Shown: piece by piece, positions 1 to 10,962 of the stretch
Position numbering within the stretch: the first letter of the stretch is position 1
Layout of the letters: each line of letters opens with the position of its first letter
Assembly (NCBI GenBank): GCA_008729055.1
Contig: SDUX01000004.1
Coordinates: 3,660,172-3,724,171, forward strand
Length of the DNA stretch: 64,000 bases
DNA from: Pyropia haitanensis
Taxonomy: Eukaryota > Rhodophyta > Bangiophyceae > Bangiales > Bangiaceae
Reading direction: 5' to 3'
Program-made: the position numbers and the translations under genes
Notes under the pieces: model-generated
Database searches by the model: none
Seen by the model: only the letters and a program-made list of their open reading frames with translations
What the model was told of the DNA's origin: nothing

Positions 1-161
1 CCGCAGGGACGGCGCCACCGCCACCGCCGCGCCCACCGCCGAGCCGGCCAGGGTGAGGGCGGTCACGCGGCGGCGCGCGAGGCGGCGGAGGGCGTCGACA
101 AAAAAGTGCACCGCCGCGAGGCGCGCCTCTTCCCTGTCGACAGACGCGTCGGCGGCGTCGT

Positions 162-199
<38 letters not shown>

Positions 200-356
200 G
201 CGGGGGTGGCGGCGCCGAGGGACACGGCACGCAGGCGGGGGAGGCGGTCGAGGTAGGCGGCGAGCGACGCGGCGCGCGCGGCAACGGCCGCCTCGAGCGA
301 CTCGAGCCGCGGTGGCGGCGGCGGCGGCGGCGGCGGCGGCACTGGCGGCGCGGGGC

Positions 357-405
<49 letters not shown>

Positions 406-668
406 GGTGTGGGCGCCCCCCCCCCAGGCGGCCGCCGGCGGCCGCCGCCAATGACCAGGTGGGTGGTTGCCGCCGCGGCGAGCGCGCGGAGGCGGCTGCA
501 CGTGCGCGCCGCGGCAACGGCGGGCGGCGGCAGCCGGCCACACGGCGGGAGCTCCGCGAGGGCGGGCCGCCCGAGGAGGTCGAGGAGCAGGTCGTCGGGG
601 AGGTCGAGGAGGGAGAGGGGGGGGAGGGGGGGGCGGGGGGGGCGGGGGGGGGGGGGGGGGGGCGCCAT
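1..668 (-). CDS. F-box/leucine-rich-repeat protein, C-terminus cut by window edge
   Basis: Reading leftwards from an ATG at 668 (G at +4), a proline tract is followed by an F-box-like segment. It has LLDLPDDLLLDLL, then AVAAARTCSRLRALAAA, matching the usual LPxDLLxxIL...VxAxxCxxLRxL pattern. F-box proteins recruit SKP1 and give SCF ubiquitin ligases their substrate choice. Downstream come LRR-like stretches (YLDRLPRLRAVSLGAA, RRRVTALTLAGSAVG), so an F-box/LRR substrate receptor is likely. The F-box and the LRR part lie in different frames. The switch falls at the ten-base C run at 416-425, probably a length error. The frame stays open to base 1, so the gene continues beyond the window. The open frame also runs upstream of 668 to 1400, but that part is proline/arginine low complexity and I do not treat it as coding. 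The F-box call is moderately sure; the substrate is unknown. Confidence 0.55.
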
Positions 669-687
669 CCCCGGCCCCGGTGCCCGC

Positions 688-770
688 GCCGGCGGCCGCG
701 GCGGGCGCCATGGTGTAGCCACGGCCGGCGGCCGCGGCGGGCGCCATGGTGTAGCCACGGCCGGTGGGGG
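688..770. repeat. 36-bp tandem duplication
   Basis: Two perfect copies of a 36-base unit (688-723 and 724-759) plus a partial third. Each copy contains GCCATGGTGTAG. It sits just upstream of the F-box start and may be in its 5' leader. Confidence 0.85.
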
Positions 771-3099
771 TGGCGGGCAGGGGGGACGGTGAGCGCGCGC
801 CGCCGCCAATGGCGACGCTGGGGCGGCGACACGGAGCCGCGCGTCCACGCGCGGTCGGTGCAGCGGACGGGCGGCCAATCGTAGCAGCGGCGTGGCCAAC
901 CGCTGCCGCAGATCGCCGCGCTGTCTACCCGTTCTAGTGTCCACATCCCAAGAGCCGCTCGCCGATGGCGCGCCCGCGGCCGCGGCCGGGGCGGGTCCAC
1001 GGACCACGGGTGGACGCACGGCCGCCGCGCATCCCCGGCCGGCGGCGGGCGGCGGCGGCACCGCCGGCGGGGCCACCGTTGGCCGCCGCCGACGGGCGGC
1101 ACCGTCACGGCGGGGGACGGCCGCCGCCGCACCGGCCGCCATTGCCGCCGCGTCCACCCCAGTCTCACCCCGCCGCGGGCGCGGGCACGACCGCCACGAC
1201 GGCGCGGGCGTGTCGCGGACCGGTGGCGCTACCGCGCGTGGCCCGCGACGGCGGTGGCCCCAACGCCCCCCTGCGCCCCCCCCCCCCCCCCACGTCCCTC
1301 CCCACAGCCTGGCCATGGCCACAGGCACGGCCGGCGCCACCCCCCCCCCCCCCAACCCCCCCTTCCCCCCCCCCACCGGCAGTGTCTCCCCCAGCGTCAC
1401 CCCACCAACCCAGTGACAAACCGCTGCGACGACCGCCCCCCTCCCCCTCGACGGTGGCCGCTACCACCCGACAGAGGCGGTACCCCCCCCCCCCCAAGAG
1501 CGCCGCGTCGACGGCGGCGGCGGCGGCGTGGCGACTCGCGCCGCCGGTGGTCGGGCGTCGGCGGCGGGACCGCTCCGCGACGGCGTCACCGGCGGGGGGG
1601 GTCCCCGGCGTGGGTGGCGACGGCCAGATGGGTGGCGGCGGCGGCGGTGGTGGCGGCGGCGGCGGCGGCCGCCGCGTCGGCGCCGCCGTCGGCGGTTGCG
1701 TCGGCGTCGACGCGGGCGGACACGGCGGACCGGGTGGTCGCCGCGGCGGTGGCGGCCGCCGCGGCGGGCCGCCGCCGCCACGCGGGGACGCGCGGCGGCG
1801 GGCCGCCCGCGCGGCGGCGGCGGGCAGCGCAGCCGGGGCGACGTCCCCCCCCCCCGCGGGGGAACCCTCCGCGGCGCGCCGCTGCGGAGGCGGGACCCAC
1901 CGGTCCCCGTGGACGCTGACGGCGACGGATGCGGAGAATGGGCGGCGGCAGCTGGCGTGACGGCGGCGGCGGCGGCGGCGGCGGGGAGGGGCGACGGAAG
2001 GCACTTGTCTTGCGGGGGGGGGGGGGGTGGCGGGAGGACGGCACCCCCGGTGTGAGCACGGGCGGGGACGGCGGCGGCAGCGACCGCCGCGGCGGCCGTC
2101 GCGGCGGTCGGTCCACGTGTCTGGGCGGCCGCCGCCGGTGCCGCCGCCGCCACCTTTGCGGCGGTGGACACGGCGGTGGTGGCGGGTGGCGGGCGTCGGG
2201 GGGTGGCGGGGTGGCCGCACCGCCAGGGGCGGCCCGCTCCACCGCGCGCGCCCGCACTCGTCACGCCGCGCCGGTGGCTGGCGGGAGCGCCCGGCGGACG
2301 TTCGCGTCCGTTCCCCCACGTCCGCAGCAGAGGTGTTTGGTGGGTGGGGGGGGGGTGCGGCCGCAGCGGCGGTGGCGGTGGTGGTTGCGGTGGGCGTGGC
2401 GACGGGCGCGGGACGGGCGGTGGCGGCGCCGCCGCCGTGGCCACCGCGGCCGCCGTCCCCCCCCCCCCCCGACGCCGCGTCGGGCGCCCCCCCCGTCCCC
2501 GCGACGCGGTCGCCTGCCGCCACTCCCACCGCCGCGACGGAACCCCCCCCCCCAGTCCGCCACCGCCGCCTCCCACGCGGCGACCACGTCAACGGGGAGG
2601 GAAAAGTGGGGGCGACCGCGCGCCCGTCGGCGAGTCGGACGCCACCGCCCGCCGACCGTCCGCCGCCGTGTCGGCCATGGACCGTCGCGGCGGCGGCCGC
2701 TGCGCGACCGGCCGCCGCCGCTGCCGGGCCGCGTACACGCGGCGGTCGCGCCGCGCGCGGGGGGGGGGGGGGGGGGGGAGGTGCCGCCACCGCCGCCGCG
2801 CCGCGCTGGTGACGGCGGCCGCCGCTGCCGGCGTGGCGGCGGCGGCCGTGCGCGGCGGCGTGGCGGCCGCGGCGTGGCGGGCACGCAGTGCCGCGGGCGG
2901 CGGCTCGTGCGGACGGTGCCTGGCGGCGGCGACGCGCTCGCCAGTGGTGCGGATGCTGTGGCGGCGGCGGCGGCCGAGGGGGTGGGGGGGACGCCGCGTG
3001 CGGTGTCACGACGGCGGCCGCACGGGAGCGGCGGGGGGGGGGGGGTCGGTGCGGTGTGGGAAGGGGGTGCGCAGCGTAGACCGATCGCCGCCGGTCGTT
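771..3099. other. GC-rich spacer without a supported gene
   Basis: Long GC-rich open frames exist on both strands. They translate only to Arg/Gly/Pro/Ala low complexity and show no recognisable domain. I see long G and C runs and GGC tracts but nothing I can name. Confidence 0.6.
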
Positions 3100-3661
3100 T
3101 GTCGGTGCGCGCGCCGCAGACCGGTCCAGTGGAAAGTGTGTGGAAACCTATGGCCTATCAAAAGGGTACGAAAACTCGGGAATTTTCACGAACGTGCTTT
3201 CACTCCAGTTTGTGGAGAAAAGTGTTTTCCTTCTTGCCATCCATCGACGACGGTGCTTTTTTGTGGCCAGGCGGTTGCGTGGGTCAACGGTCCGCTGCCG
3301 GCGGTGTGGCCGGCGCGGCGCGCGTGTGCCCCCTTCCACTTGCCCTCCCGCCGACGCTGCGGCGCTCCCCCCGGGTGCCCGCGCCTGCTCGTCAACCCCC
3401 CCCCCCCCCCCCCCCATGCTCACCTGGGCACCGCCGCGCCTCCCCGTCGTTGGCGTACCCCCCGCCCTGCCCGCCCCGGCCGCCACGGCGTCACGGTCGC
3501 GGCGGCCGCGGCGGCCGACTGCCGCCGCCGGCAGTGGCGGCGGCCGCCGCGGCCGGCGGCAGCCGCTCGCGGCACGCCGCGCGGGTGGTGGTGGTGGCGG
3601 CGGCGTTGCCGCCGCCGTCGGCGGGGTACCCCGCTCCCCGCCGCCGCGGCCGCGCGTTGCC
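3100..3661 (+). promoter_or_regulatory. Upstream region of the M16 peptidase gene
   Basis: GC content falls sharply at about 3120-3260, with AAAAGGGTACGAAAACT and GGGAATTTTCACGAACGTG, before the GC-rich leader and the ATG at 3662. The drop in GC ahead of a gene recurs in this window and probably marks core promoters. No specific factor site is assigned. Confidence 0.4.
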
Positions 3662-6600
3662 ATGACCGCCACGGCGGTGGCGGCGGCCGACCGGCCGCCC
3701 GTCGCGGCGGCGGCGGCCTACGTGGAGCTCCCCACCGCGCCGCCGCCGCCGCTGGCCGACGCGGCGGCGGCGGTGCCCGCGTCGAGTGCGCTCGCCCCCG
3801 ACGGCCTCGTGGCCGCGCAGCACGCCGCGACGGGCGCGCGGGTGGTTTTCTTTGCCGCGCCGGGGCCGCTCGTGTCGGTCCACGCGGTCGTCGGGACGGA
3901 GCCGGTCGGCGACGGCGGCCACCCGCACTGCCTCGAGCACCTGATCTTTCTCGGCAGCGACGCGCCGTGCGTGGGCGGCGGCGGCGGCCAACCGCGGGGC
4001 TACCTGGACACCCTCGCCGCGCGGTGCCTGTCGTCGGGCACCAACGCGTGGACCGCGGCCGACCACACCGCGTATACGGTGACGACGGCGGGCGCGGACG
4101 GCGCGGCCGCCGTCCTGCCGGTGCTCCTCGCGCACGTGCTCGTGCCCCGCCTCGACGACGACGCGTACGCGGGGGAGGTGATGCACGTGCGCGCCGACGG
4201 CAGCCGCGCGGGGGTGGTGTACCAGGAGATGCTCGGCCGCGAGCGCACCGAGGGCGACCAGTGCGACCTGGAGCTCCGCCGGGCGCTCTTTGCGGGCTCG
4301 GCCGTCGCGTGTGAGGCGGGCGGCCGGACGCCCGTGATCGCGGGGGAGCTCAACAACGAGGCGGTCGTCGCGTTCCACAGGGCCTACTACCACCCGGCCA
4401 ACCTGACCGTCGTCGTTGGCGCGCAGGACATCTCAGAGGACGCCCGCGCGCGGCTGCTCAACGCCATTGGGCCCGTCTTTGATGCCGCCGCCGCGGCGCC
4501 CGCCGACGCGCCCGCCGTCCCCGCCGCCGCCACCGCCACCGCGGCGGGTGCCAAGGCCGGCGGTACGCCGGCGGCGGGCGCCGCCGCGCCGCAGCGGTCT
4601 GCCCTGACGCTCGGCGCGCGCGTGCACCCGTGGATGGTCCCCCCCCCGCCGTTTACGCCGCCGGCGGGGGACGTTGTCCGCAAGGCGGTCCGCTTTGCCG
4701 CCTCGGACGACACGGTCGGCAGCCTGGCCGTCGGCTGGCGGCCCGCCGTTGGCCGCGCCGACGTGGAGACCGCCGCCGCCCTGGAGGTGCTGCTCCTCTA
4801 CCTGACCGACACGGCGGCGTCGCCGCTGTCGCAGCGGTTTGTGGAGGTGGACGAGCCGCTGGCCAACGACGTGGACTTTGACATTTCCGTGTCGGCGGGG
4901 GAGACGTCCGTGACGCTCTACTTTTCGGGCGTGCCCTGCGGGGGCGGCGACGGCGCGGCCGACGCGGAGCCGGCGGGGGGTGCCCGGGCGGCTGCCAAGG
5001 CCAAGAAGGACGTGTCGATGGACGACGCCGCGTCAGAGGACATTGGCGACGAGGACACGGAGACGGACAGTGAGGACGATGAGGACGACGACGAGGACGA
5101 CGAGGACGACGAGGACGACGAGGAGGATAGCAATGAGGATGACGACGAGCATCACCCGCCCGCAGAGGACGTGCTCACCAACGGCAAGCTGGCGGACGAG
5201 GCCGCCGCGTTTCTGGCCGGCCTCGCCGACGGCAAGGCGGGCCTCCCCGGCGGGGTGGCCGAGGTGCGCGCCAGCCTTTCTCGCCTGCGCTCGCAGCTGC
5301 TGCGGTCGATTGAAGACGACCCGCACGGGTACGTGTCGGAGGCGCTCATCCCCGACATTGTCGCGGCCCATCGAGCCGACGCGCCCGCGCTGGGCACCCG
5401 CCTCCGCGGGATGCTGCCGGCGCTCGACGCGCTCGCGACGCGCGACGAGGCCTATTGGCGCGACCTGCTGCGGACAACGGTCGTCAACGCGCCGCGCGCC
5501 GAGATGCTCATGGTCCCCGACGCCGGGCTGGCCGACGCGCTGGCAAAGTCAGACGCGGCGGACCTCAAGGCGCGGGTGGCCGAGGCGGGCCCTGAGCGGC
5601 TTGCCGCCTACGGCGCCGCCGTGGCGGCGCGGGAGGCGGCGCTGGAGGTGGAGGTGGCGCGCCTGGCGGCGACCCCGCTGCCGCCCATGCCGTCGACGGA
5701 GCGGGTGCCGCGGCTATCGTCGGCCGCGACGCTGCTGTGCCCGCCGCAGACGGCCAGCTTGGGCCTGCCGGCGGGCGCCGCTGCCGACAGCGGCGGGCCG
5801 CTGTTTTGGGCACAGACCGTGACGATGGAGTCGGCCTTTGCGTCGGCGACGGTGCTGCTTTCAACGGCGGGCCTGACCTTCCGTCAGCGCCTGTACCTGG
5901 GGCTCCTCTCCGAGCTGGCCCTCTCCTCCCACATCCTCGTGTCTCCAGAGGCTGCCGCTGACGCCGGCACGCCGCCGGCCATCGCCACCCCCTACACCGC
6001 CCTCGTGTCGGCGGTGGCGCAGAGCACCACCAACTGCTCCGTGACGATTGGTGGCGGCGGCGGCTCGGGTGCGGTCGCAGGGGACACCCTCGTTTTGCAC
6101 TATGTGGCCGAGGCGGCGCGGTTTGCCGAGGCCACGGATGCCGTCCTCCACGCGCTGTTTGCTTCTTCTGTGACGGCCGACCGGCTGGTGGCGGTGGCGA
6201 AGAACGAGCTCAGCGACACCACCGAGACCCTCCGTGACGGCGGCTCTGTGGCCTACGCGGTGACACGCGCGGTCACCGAGGTGCGGCTCCTAGAGTCAAA
6301 GGCGGGTGCCGGTGCCGGTGACGGTGGCGCCCCGACGATGGCCACAGCCTGCACCGACGCGGACCGCGAGGCGCTGCCGTCGGCCGTAACGGTGGGTCCG
6401 CTGCTGCAAGCCACCTTCCTGGCTGCCGCCGTGCGTGCCGTTGGCGGGGACGATGAGGACGACGTGGACGACTTTATCGACCCGAGCGACGACGAGGAGG
6501 GGTCGGATGACGACGAGGAAGACGACGACGACGGCGACGGCAACGACATGCGCGGCGTCTCCAACGGCAAAGCTGCCAACGGCGGTAGCGGTGACGGCGG

Positions 6601-7711
6601 TGCGCCAGACGCCGCCACCGCTGGCCGGGTGGTTGCCGAGGCCAACGCGGTGCTGGACGTTGTGCGCGCCACCCCCCCCCCTGGGGTGCTCGTGCAGGTG
6701 GCGGGCGCGGCACCCGACCAGCTGCTGGCGGACTTTTCGTCGGCGTGGCGCACGCACGCGGGCGCCTTCCATGCGTCCTCCCGGGGCACCGCCGCGGCCG
6801 CCGCGGTCGCGGCGTCCCGCCCCACCGGCGGCTCCCCCGACCGGACTGTCGCGGTGGACTGGTCGGCCGAGGTGGGCGCGTACGTGGCGTCTGTGGGGGG
6901 CCCGCCGCTGGGCCGCGTCGCCGCGCGGGTGCTCGCGTCCTCCCCGTGCGGGGGCGTCGTCGTGGGCGTGGCGGGCGTCGACTCGGGCTACGTGCAGGCG
7001 TGGCTCCCCGCCGACGTGCCGCCCGCAACGCCCGACGCGTCGGCGCTGACGGTGCTGGTGCACCTGCTGTCGCGGGTGGAGGGCCCCCTGTACAAGGCCG
7101 TCCGCGGCGGCGGCCTCGCGTACGACGCGTCCATCACGTTTGACGCGGCGCGCGGGCGGCTGGTGGCGAGCCTCTCCGAGGCCAAGTCCCCCGCCGCCGC
7201 GTGGTCGGCGCTCGCCGCCGCGCTCGCCGGCGTGCGCGCGCGCCTCGCCGGTGCGACGGCCGACGTGGAGCGGGAGGTGGACACGGCCCGCGCGGCCGCC
7301 GTGTACGCCGCCGTCGAGTCCCGCTCCGCGCCGTCGCTCGTCGCGTCGGCCGCGCTGCGGCGGTCGGGGCTGCGGTTGCCGGCGTGCAACGCGTCGGCGC
7401 AGGAGGCGCGGCTGGCGGGCGTCAGCCGCGCCGACTGCGTGCGCGTCCTCGACGCGTACCTCGGCCCGCTGCTGCCGCGTGACGGGGGCGACGGGGGGGG
7501 GGCGTCGTCGGCGGCCGCCGGCGCGCCGCCGCCGCCGTCACCGCCGTCGTCGTCGTCGTCGTCGACGGTGGTGCTGGTCGCCGTCGTCGCGCCGTCCGAG
7601 GTGGCGACGACTGCCAAGGACCTGGCCGTCGCCGCCGTCCCGGTGCCGTGCGCGACGCTCGAGTCACCGGCGGGGGTGGCGGCGGTGGTGCTGCCGAGCG
7701 TCGAGTTTTGA
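3662..7711 (+). CDS. M16-family metallopeptidase, C05D11.1/SDD3-like
   Basis: A 1,349-residue, single-exon protein with no frame break. Residues about 85-100 read GGHPHCLEHLIFLGSD, which carries the inverted zinc motif HxxEH (H89, E92, H93) of pitrilysin/insulinase peptidases. The next conserved blocks are GTNAWTAADHTAYTVTTAG and GVVYQEM, with a candidate third zinc ligand Glu at about 189. The pattern matches the eukaryotic C05D11.1-like branch rather than insulysin or PreP. The family cleaves peptides inside a two-half chamber; the substrate of this branch is poorly known. Two strongly acidic Asp/Glu inserts (about 449-500 and 929-963) split the M16 domains, and Ala/Ser linkers occur near the C-terminus. 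The ATG at 3662 was chosen because the upstream in-frame part (from 3140) is promoter-like and then low complexity. No clear signal peptide is seen, so a cytosolic location is likely. Confidence 0.88.
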   Translation: MTATAVAAADRPPVAAAAAYVELPTAPPPPLADAAAAVPASSALAPDGLVAAQHAATGARVVFFAAPGPLVSVHAVVGTEPVGDGGHPHCLEHLIFLGSDAPCVGGGGGQPRGYLDTLAARCLSSGTNAWTAADHTAYTVTTAGADGAAAVLPVLLAHVLVPRLDDDAYAGEVMHVRADGSRAGVVYQEMLGRERTEGDQCDLELRRALFAGSAVACEAGGRTPVIAGELNNEAVVAFHRAYYHPANLTVVVGAQDISEDARARLLNAIGPVFDAAAAAPADAPAVPAAATATAAGAKAGGTPAAGAAAPQRSALTLGARVHPWMVPPPPFTPPAGDVVRKAVRFAASDDTVGSLAVGWRPAVGRADVETAAALEVLLLYLTDTAASPLSQRFVEVDEPLANDVDFDISVSAGETSVTLYFSGVPCGGGDGAADAEPAGGARAAAKAKKDVSMDDAASEDIGDEDTETDSEDDEDDDEDDEDDEDDEEDSNEDDDEHHPPAEDVLTNGKLADEAAAFLAGLADGKAGLPGGVAEVRASLSRLRSQLLRSIEDDPHGYVSEALIPDIVAAHRADAPALGTRLRGMLPALDALATRDEAYWRDLLRTTVVNAPRAEMLMVPDAGLADALAKSDAADLKARVAEAGPERLAAYGAAVAAREAALEVEVARLAATPLPPMPSTERVPRLSSAATLLCPPQTASLGLPAGAAADSGGPLFWAQTVTMESAFASATVLLSTAGLTFRQRLYLGLLSELALSSHILVSPEAAADAGTPPAIATPYTALVSAVAQSTTNCSVTIGGGGGSGAVAGDTLVLHYVAEAARFAEATDAVLHALFASSVTADRLVAVAKNELSDTTETLRDGGSVAYAVTRAVTEVRLLESKAGAGAGDGGAPTMATACTDADREALPSAVTVGPLLQATFLAAAVRAVGGDDEDDVDDFIDPSDDEEGSDDDEEDDDDGDGNDMRGVSNGKAANGGSGDGGAPDAATAGRVVAEANAVLDVVRATPPPGVLVQVAGAAPDQLLADFSSAWRTHAGAFHASSRGTAAAAAVAASRPTGGSPDRTVAVDWSAEVGAYVASVGGPPLGRVAARVLASSPCGGVVVGVAGVDSGYVQAWLPADVPPATPDASALTVLVHLLSRVEGPLYKAVRGGGLAYDASITFDAARGRLVASLSEAKSPAAAWSALAAALAGVRARLAGATADVEREVDTARAAAVYAAVESRSAPSLVASAALRRSGLRLPACNASAQEARLAGVSRADCVRVLDAYLGPLLPRDGGDGGGASSAAAGAPPPPSPPSSSSSSTVVLVAVVAPSEVATTAKDLAVAAVPVPCATLESPAGVAAVVLPSVEF

Positions 7712-8504
7712 GGTGGCCGCCGGCCGGTCGGTCGGTGCTGGTGGCGCCGTGTGCGAGCAGGGATAAAGGCGGTTGTTGTTCTACTGTGTTTTGTTTGGTA
7801 GTCGTGGTGCTCCTTGCCACAGCACGCGAGGACAGAGCTCCTGAGCTCCCTTGCTCGGCACTTTCCTGGACTGCTGTCTAGGGCACTACCCTCTATGTGG
7901 CCAGGTGCAATACAAGTCTCATTCTCGCGGCGGCGCCTGTGGCGGTGCGGTCGACGCAGCTGCTCGCTGAGGCGGCGGCGCTCATGGTAGTTGTCCGCTG
8001 GGTGGCGCCGGCGGTGACGACGCGGGCCAACTGCACGGATTAGCCACGGTATTTTGGCGAGCGCGCTTTCAGTTTCACATTTTAGTTGAAAATTCCACAA
8101 AAAACCAGGAGTCTTGTCCACAGGATTCGCTGGGGAACGTGTCGACAGCCGCGTGACGCGCTTTCCAATGCCACGTCACGTGCTGCGCACAAAGCTAGAA
8201 GTCGAAGCGGCGCCCGAGTCCAACGTCGCGTCGAGAGCGAGCGGCGTGCCCGTCCTCCGCCCCCCGACCTACGTACGACCCTGGACCGCGACCTGTGGTG
8301 ACCGTCTCCTGACCGTCACCGTCGGCCATCGCCCCTGCCGCTCCGTCGTCGCGTTCTTGGTTTGCCTCCCCGCGGCGGTGCCGTCCCCGCCTGCTTCTGC
8401 CCCTCCTCGCTGTCCGTGGTGCTGTCTCTTCTTCTTTGGTGTGATATCGCCGGCCGGGGCGGGTCGGCTCCTTCCCCCCCCCCCCGCCCTTTGTGGCAGT
8501 CGCC
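7712..8504. promoter_or_regulatory. Spacer between M16 peptidase and ASCC2-like gene
   Basis: The first part (about 7760-7800) is T-rich and suits the 3' UTR of the M16 gene. At 8050-8120 GC falls (TTTCAGTTTCACATTTTAG and GAAAATTCCACAAAAAACC), a likely promoter core for the downstream gene. No coding segment is supported here. Confidence 0.4.
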
Positions 8505-9275
8505 ATGGCCGCCCCCCCCCTCCGCCCCTTCACCGCCGCCGACGACGCGTTGCTGCTGCACCCCCCCCCCCCCGGCACGGCCCCCGCCGCCGCCGACGCC
8601 CTTGCCGCCGCGGCCGCGGCGCTCGCTTTGCCCCCCCCCCTCTCCGCCGCGGCGGCCGCGTGGCTCCCCACCTTCCTCGCCGGCCGCACCCCCCCCCGGG
8701 AGCGGGCGGCGCCCGCCGCGGCGGGCATCCTCGGTGGTGCCAGCCGCCGCGGCGGCGCCCCCCCCACCTTTGCCGCCACCGCCCTCGACGTGCGCGTCTA
8801 CGCGGCCGTCGCGGCGGCGGCCGCGGCGGGCACCCCCCCCGCCCTCGACGGCACGGCGCTGCTACGGTGGGGCGTCCTCTACCCAGGCGCCGGCGGCCGG
8901 CCCGTCGCCGCGGCGCTCCTCGCCGCCGCCCCGCGGGAGGCGGTCGCGGCGGCCGCCGCCGCCGCCGCGGGCGCCGCCGTCGCCGTGCCGCCCGCACACG
9001 ACGCGGCGGCCGCGGCGGGGGTGGCCGCCGCGCTCGACGCGCTGGTGGGGCTCGCCGCCGTCGGGCCGGCGGCGGCGGCGGTGGTGGGGGGGGCGCTCGA
9101 CGCGGCCGCCGCGGGGGGGGGGGGGGGGGCGGGGGGGGGGGGGGGGGGTCGCCCGCCTCCGCGCACTCGCCGCCGGGGGGGGGCCGGCGGCGGCGTGGCG
9201 GCGTGGTGTGCGGCGCGCGCGGGGGACCTGGCGGGGGTGCTCGAAGCGGCGGCGGCGGCCGCGCCGCCCGCCGAC

Positions 9276-9307
<32 letters not shown>

Positions 9308-10428
9308 ACCGGCGGCGGCGGCACCGGCTGCGGCGGCGGCGGCGGCGGCGGCGGCTGGGGCGGCCGACGCGGGCGTCGCGCAGCTGACAGAGCTGCTCCC
9401 GACCGAGCCGCCGGCGGTGCTCGCCGCCGCCCTCGCCGCCGCCGACGGCTCTGTCGACGCTGCCGCCGCGCGGCTGCTGGACGGCTGGCGCCCCGACGCG
9501 GCGGCGGTGGCGGCCGCGGCGACGGCCGCGACGGCGGCGGTGACGGCGACGGCGGCGGCGTCGGCGGCGACGGCGGCGGCCGCCCTGCCCGCCCGCCGCA
9601 ACGTCTTTGACGGCGACGCGCTCGACGTCTTTCACCGGGACGATGTGGACGTGGCGGCGGCGGCGGTGGGCAAGGCCGCCGCGCCGCCGCTCGGGCGGGG
9701 CGCCAAGGCCGCCGCCGCCGCCGCGCTCGACGACCCGGCCGGCCGCGTCGGCCGCGAGTGGTACGCCGTCCGCGCGGCGGCGGCGGCGGCCGCCGTTGCC
9801 GCCGCCGACGCGGAGCGCGCGGCGGCGGCCGACGCGGCCGCCGCCGCCGCGCGCGGGGAGGTCCCCCCCGTGGCGGAGGAGGCGGCGCTGGGCCCGGCGG
9901 TCGCGGCGGGCACGTCCCGCGCGGCGCGGGAGCGTGCCGAGCGTGGGGAGGTGCCGGACTACCGGTACCTGCTGGAGGAGGAGGAGGGCGACGCGGACGA
10001 GGACGACGGGGGGTGGGGGGTGGGCGGCCTGTCTTTGGGGGGGGGGCGGGCAGCGATGATGACGGGGAGGAGGGGGAGGACGACGATGGGTGGGGGGATG
10101 AGGAGGAGGAGATCCTCGGCGGGGCCCGGCCGTCGGCGTACGGGCCGCAGGGGGGGGGGGGGGGGTGGGGGGGAGGGCGGGGGGGGGGGGGGGGGCGCGG
10201 CGCCCCCAGCGGCAGTGGTGCGCCCTACCGTGGGGGGGGGGGCGGGGGGCGGGGGGGGGCGGCCGTGGCGGCGGCGGCGGCGGCGGCGGCCGCGGCGATG
10301 GCCGGCCCGTGGACCCGGCGGTAGCCCGCCGGCGGGCGCGGCAGGACCGGAACAAGGCGGCGGTGGGCAACCACCACCGCAAGGCGGGGGCGGCGGCCAA
10401 GGCGCGCCGCGCGGGGGGGGCGCCCTGA
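8505..10428 (+). CDS. ASCC2: ASCC2/Cue3-like CUE-domain protein (RQT complex), frame-broken at G runs
   Basis: ASCC2 (Cue3/Rqt3) is the ubiquitin-binding subunit of the ribosome-quality trigger complex, which splits collided ribosomes; in animals it also sits in the ASCC DNA-repair complex. Here a CUE domain lies at residues about 288-326 (QLTELLPTEPPAVLAAALAA...). It is followed by the family hallmark RRNVFDGDALDVFHRDDVDV at about 365-383, an acidic segment (DYRYLLEEEEGDADEDDGG) and the basic tail ARQDRNKAAVGNHHRKAGAA typical of the ASCC2 C-terminus. The tail ends at the TGA at 10428. The N-terminal Ala-rich region fits the ASCC2 helical domain. Frame changes are needed at the G runs around 10010-10260. 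A compensated pair at 9113-9183 would turn an Arg/Pro stretch into VARLRALAAGGG. The ATG at 8505 has an ideal context (GCCATGGCC). Confidence 0.8.
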
Positions 10429-10962
10429 TCGCGGGGGGTGGCAGGGCGCGCGGGGCGGATGCGCGTCGCGGCGGTGGGGGGGAACGGTTTTTTCTGGTGG
10501 AGGGCGTGGGGGGGGGTGGGGGGTTGGGGGGGTGGGGAGGGGAGGGGGCGCCCACGCGCGCGCCCCGCGCAGTCCCGCCTGCGAGCGCGGCGGCGGCGGC
10601 CGCCGACGGGGCCGCCTGGCCACACGCGGCGCACTGGCGGTGCGGGCGGCGCGGTGGCGGGTGGGGCTGGCCGCCCGCGGCGCGTCGACCGTGGGCGAGG
10701 CTGTGCGCGACGGGAGGGGGCTGTGACGTGTATGGGGGCGGTCGCTACGCTGGGCAGCTGGTATGGACGCCGAGCCCGCGGCGTGTGCACGCACAGGAAA
10801 ACTGCAGTCGCGGTGGCGGGCGTACGTGCACCCAATGCCCACCACGGAGGGCGCACGAGAGTACCGCCCTCTGGAACGACACGCGCGCCCATCGAGGCGA
10901 CGGAGGGGAGGGTGGACGATAGACACAGGTCCACGGCAGAGGGGCACGCGCACCCACGGTTG
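10429..10962. other. Convergent 3' spacer between ASCC2-like gene and ATP-citrate lyase
   Basis: The left part is G-rich low complexity. From about 10730 base composition is more balanced. It holds the 3' UTRs of two convergent genes. No gene or clear terminator element is recognised. Confidence 0.5.

Noticed and set aside
1165..3009. Open frame of more than 600 codons on the minus strand
   Set aside because: Translates to Arg/Pro/Gly/Ala low complexity with no domain; expected by chance where stop codons are rare at this GC.
8505..10428. ASCC2-like, CNOT10, TAF4 and other frame-broken genes as pseudogenes
   Set aside because: Each break sits in a homopolymer and conserved motifs continue to the expected C-terminus, so tract-length error is more likely than decay.
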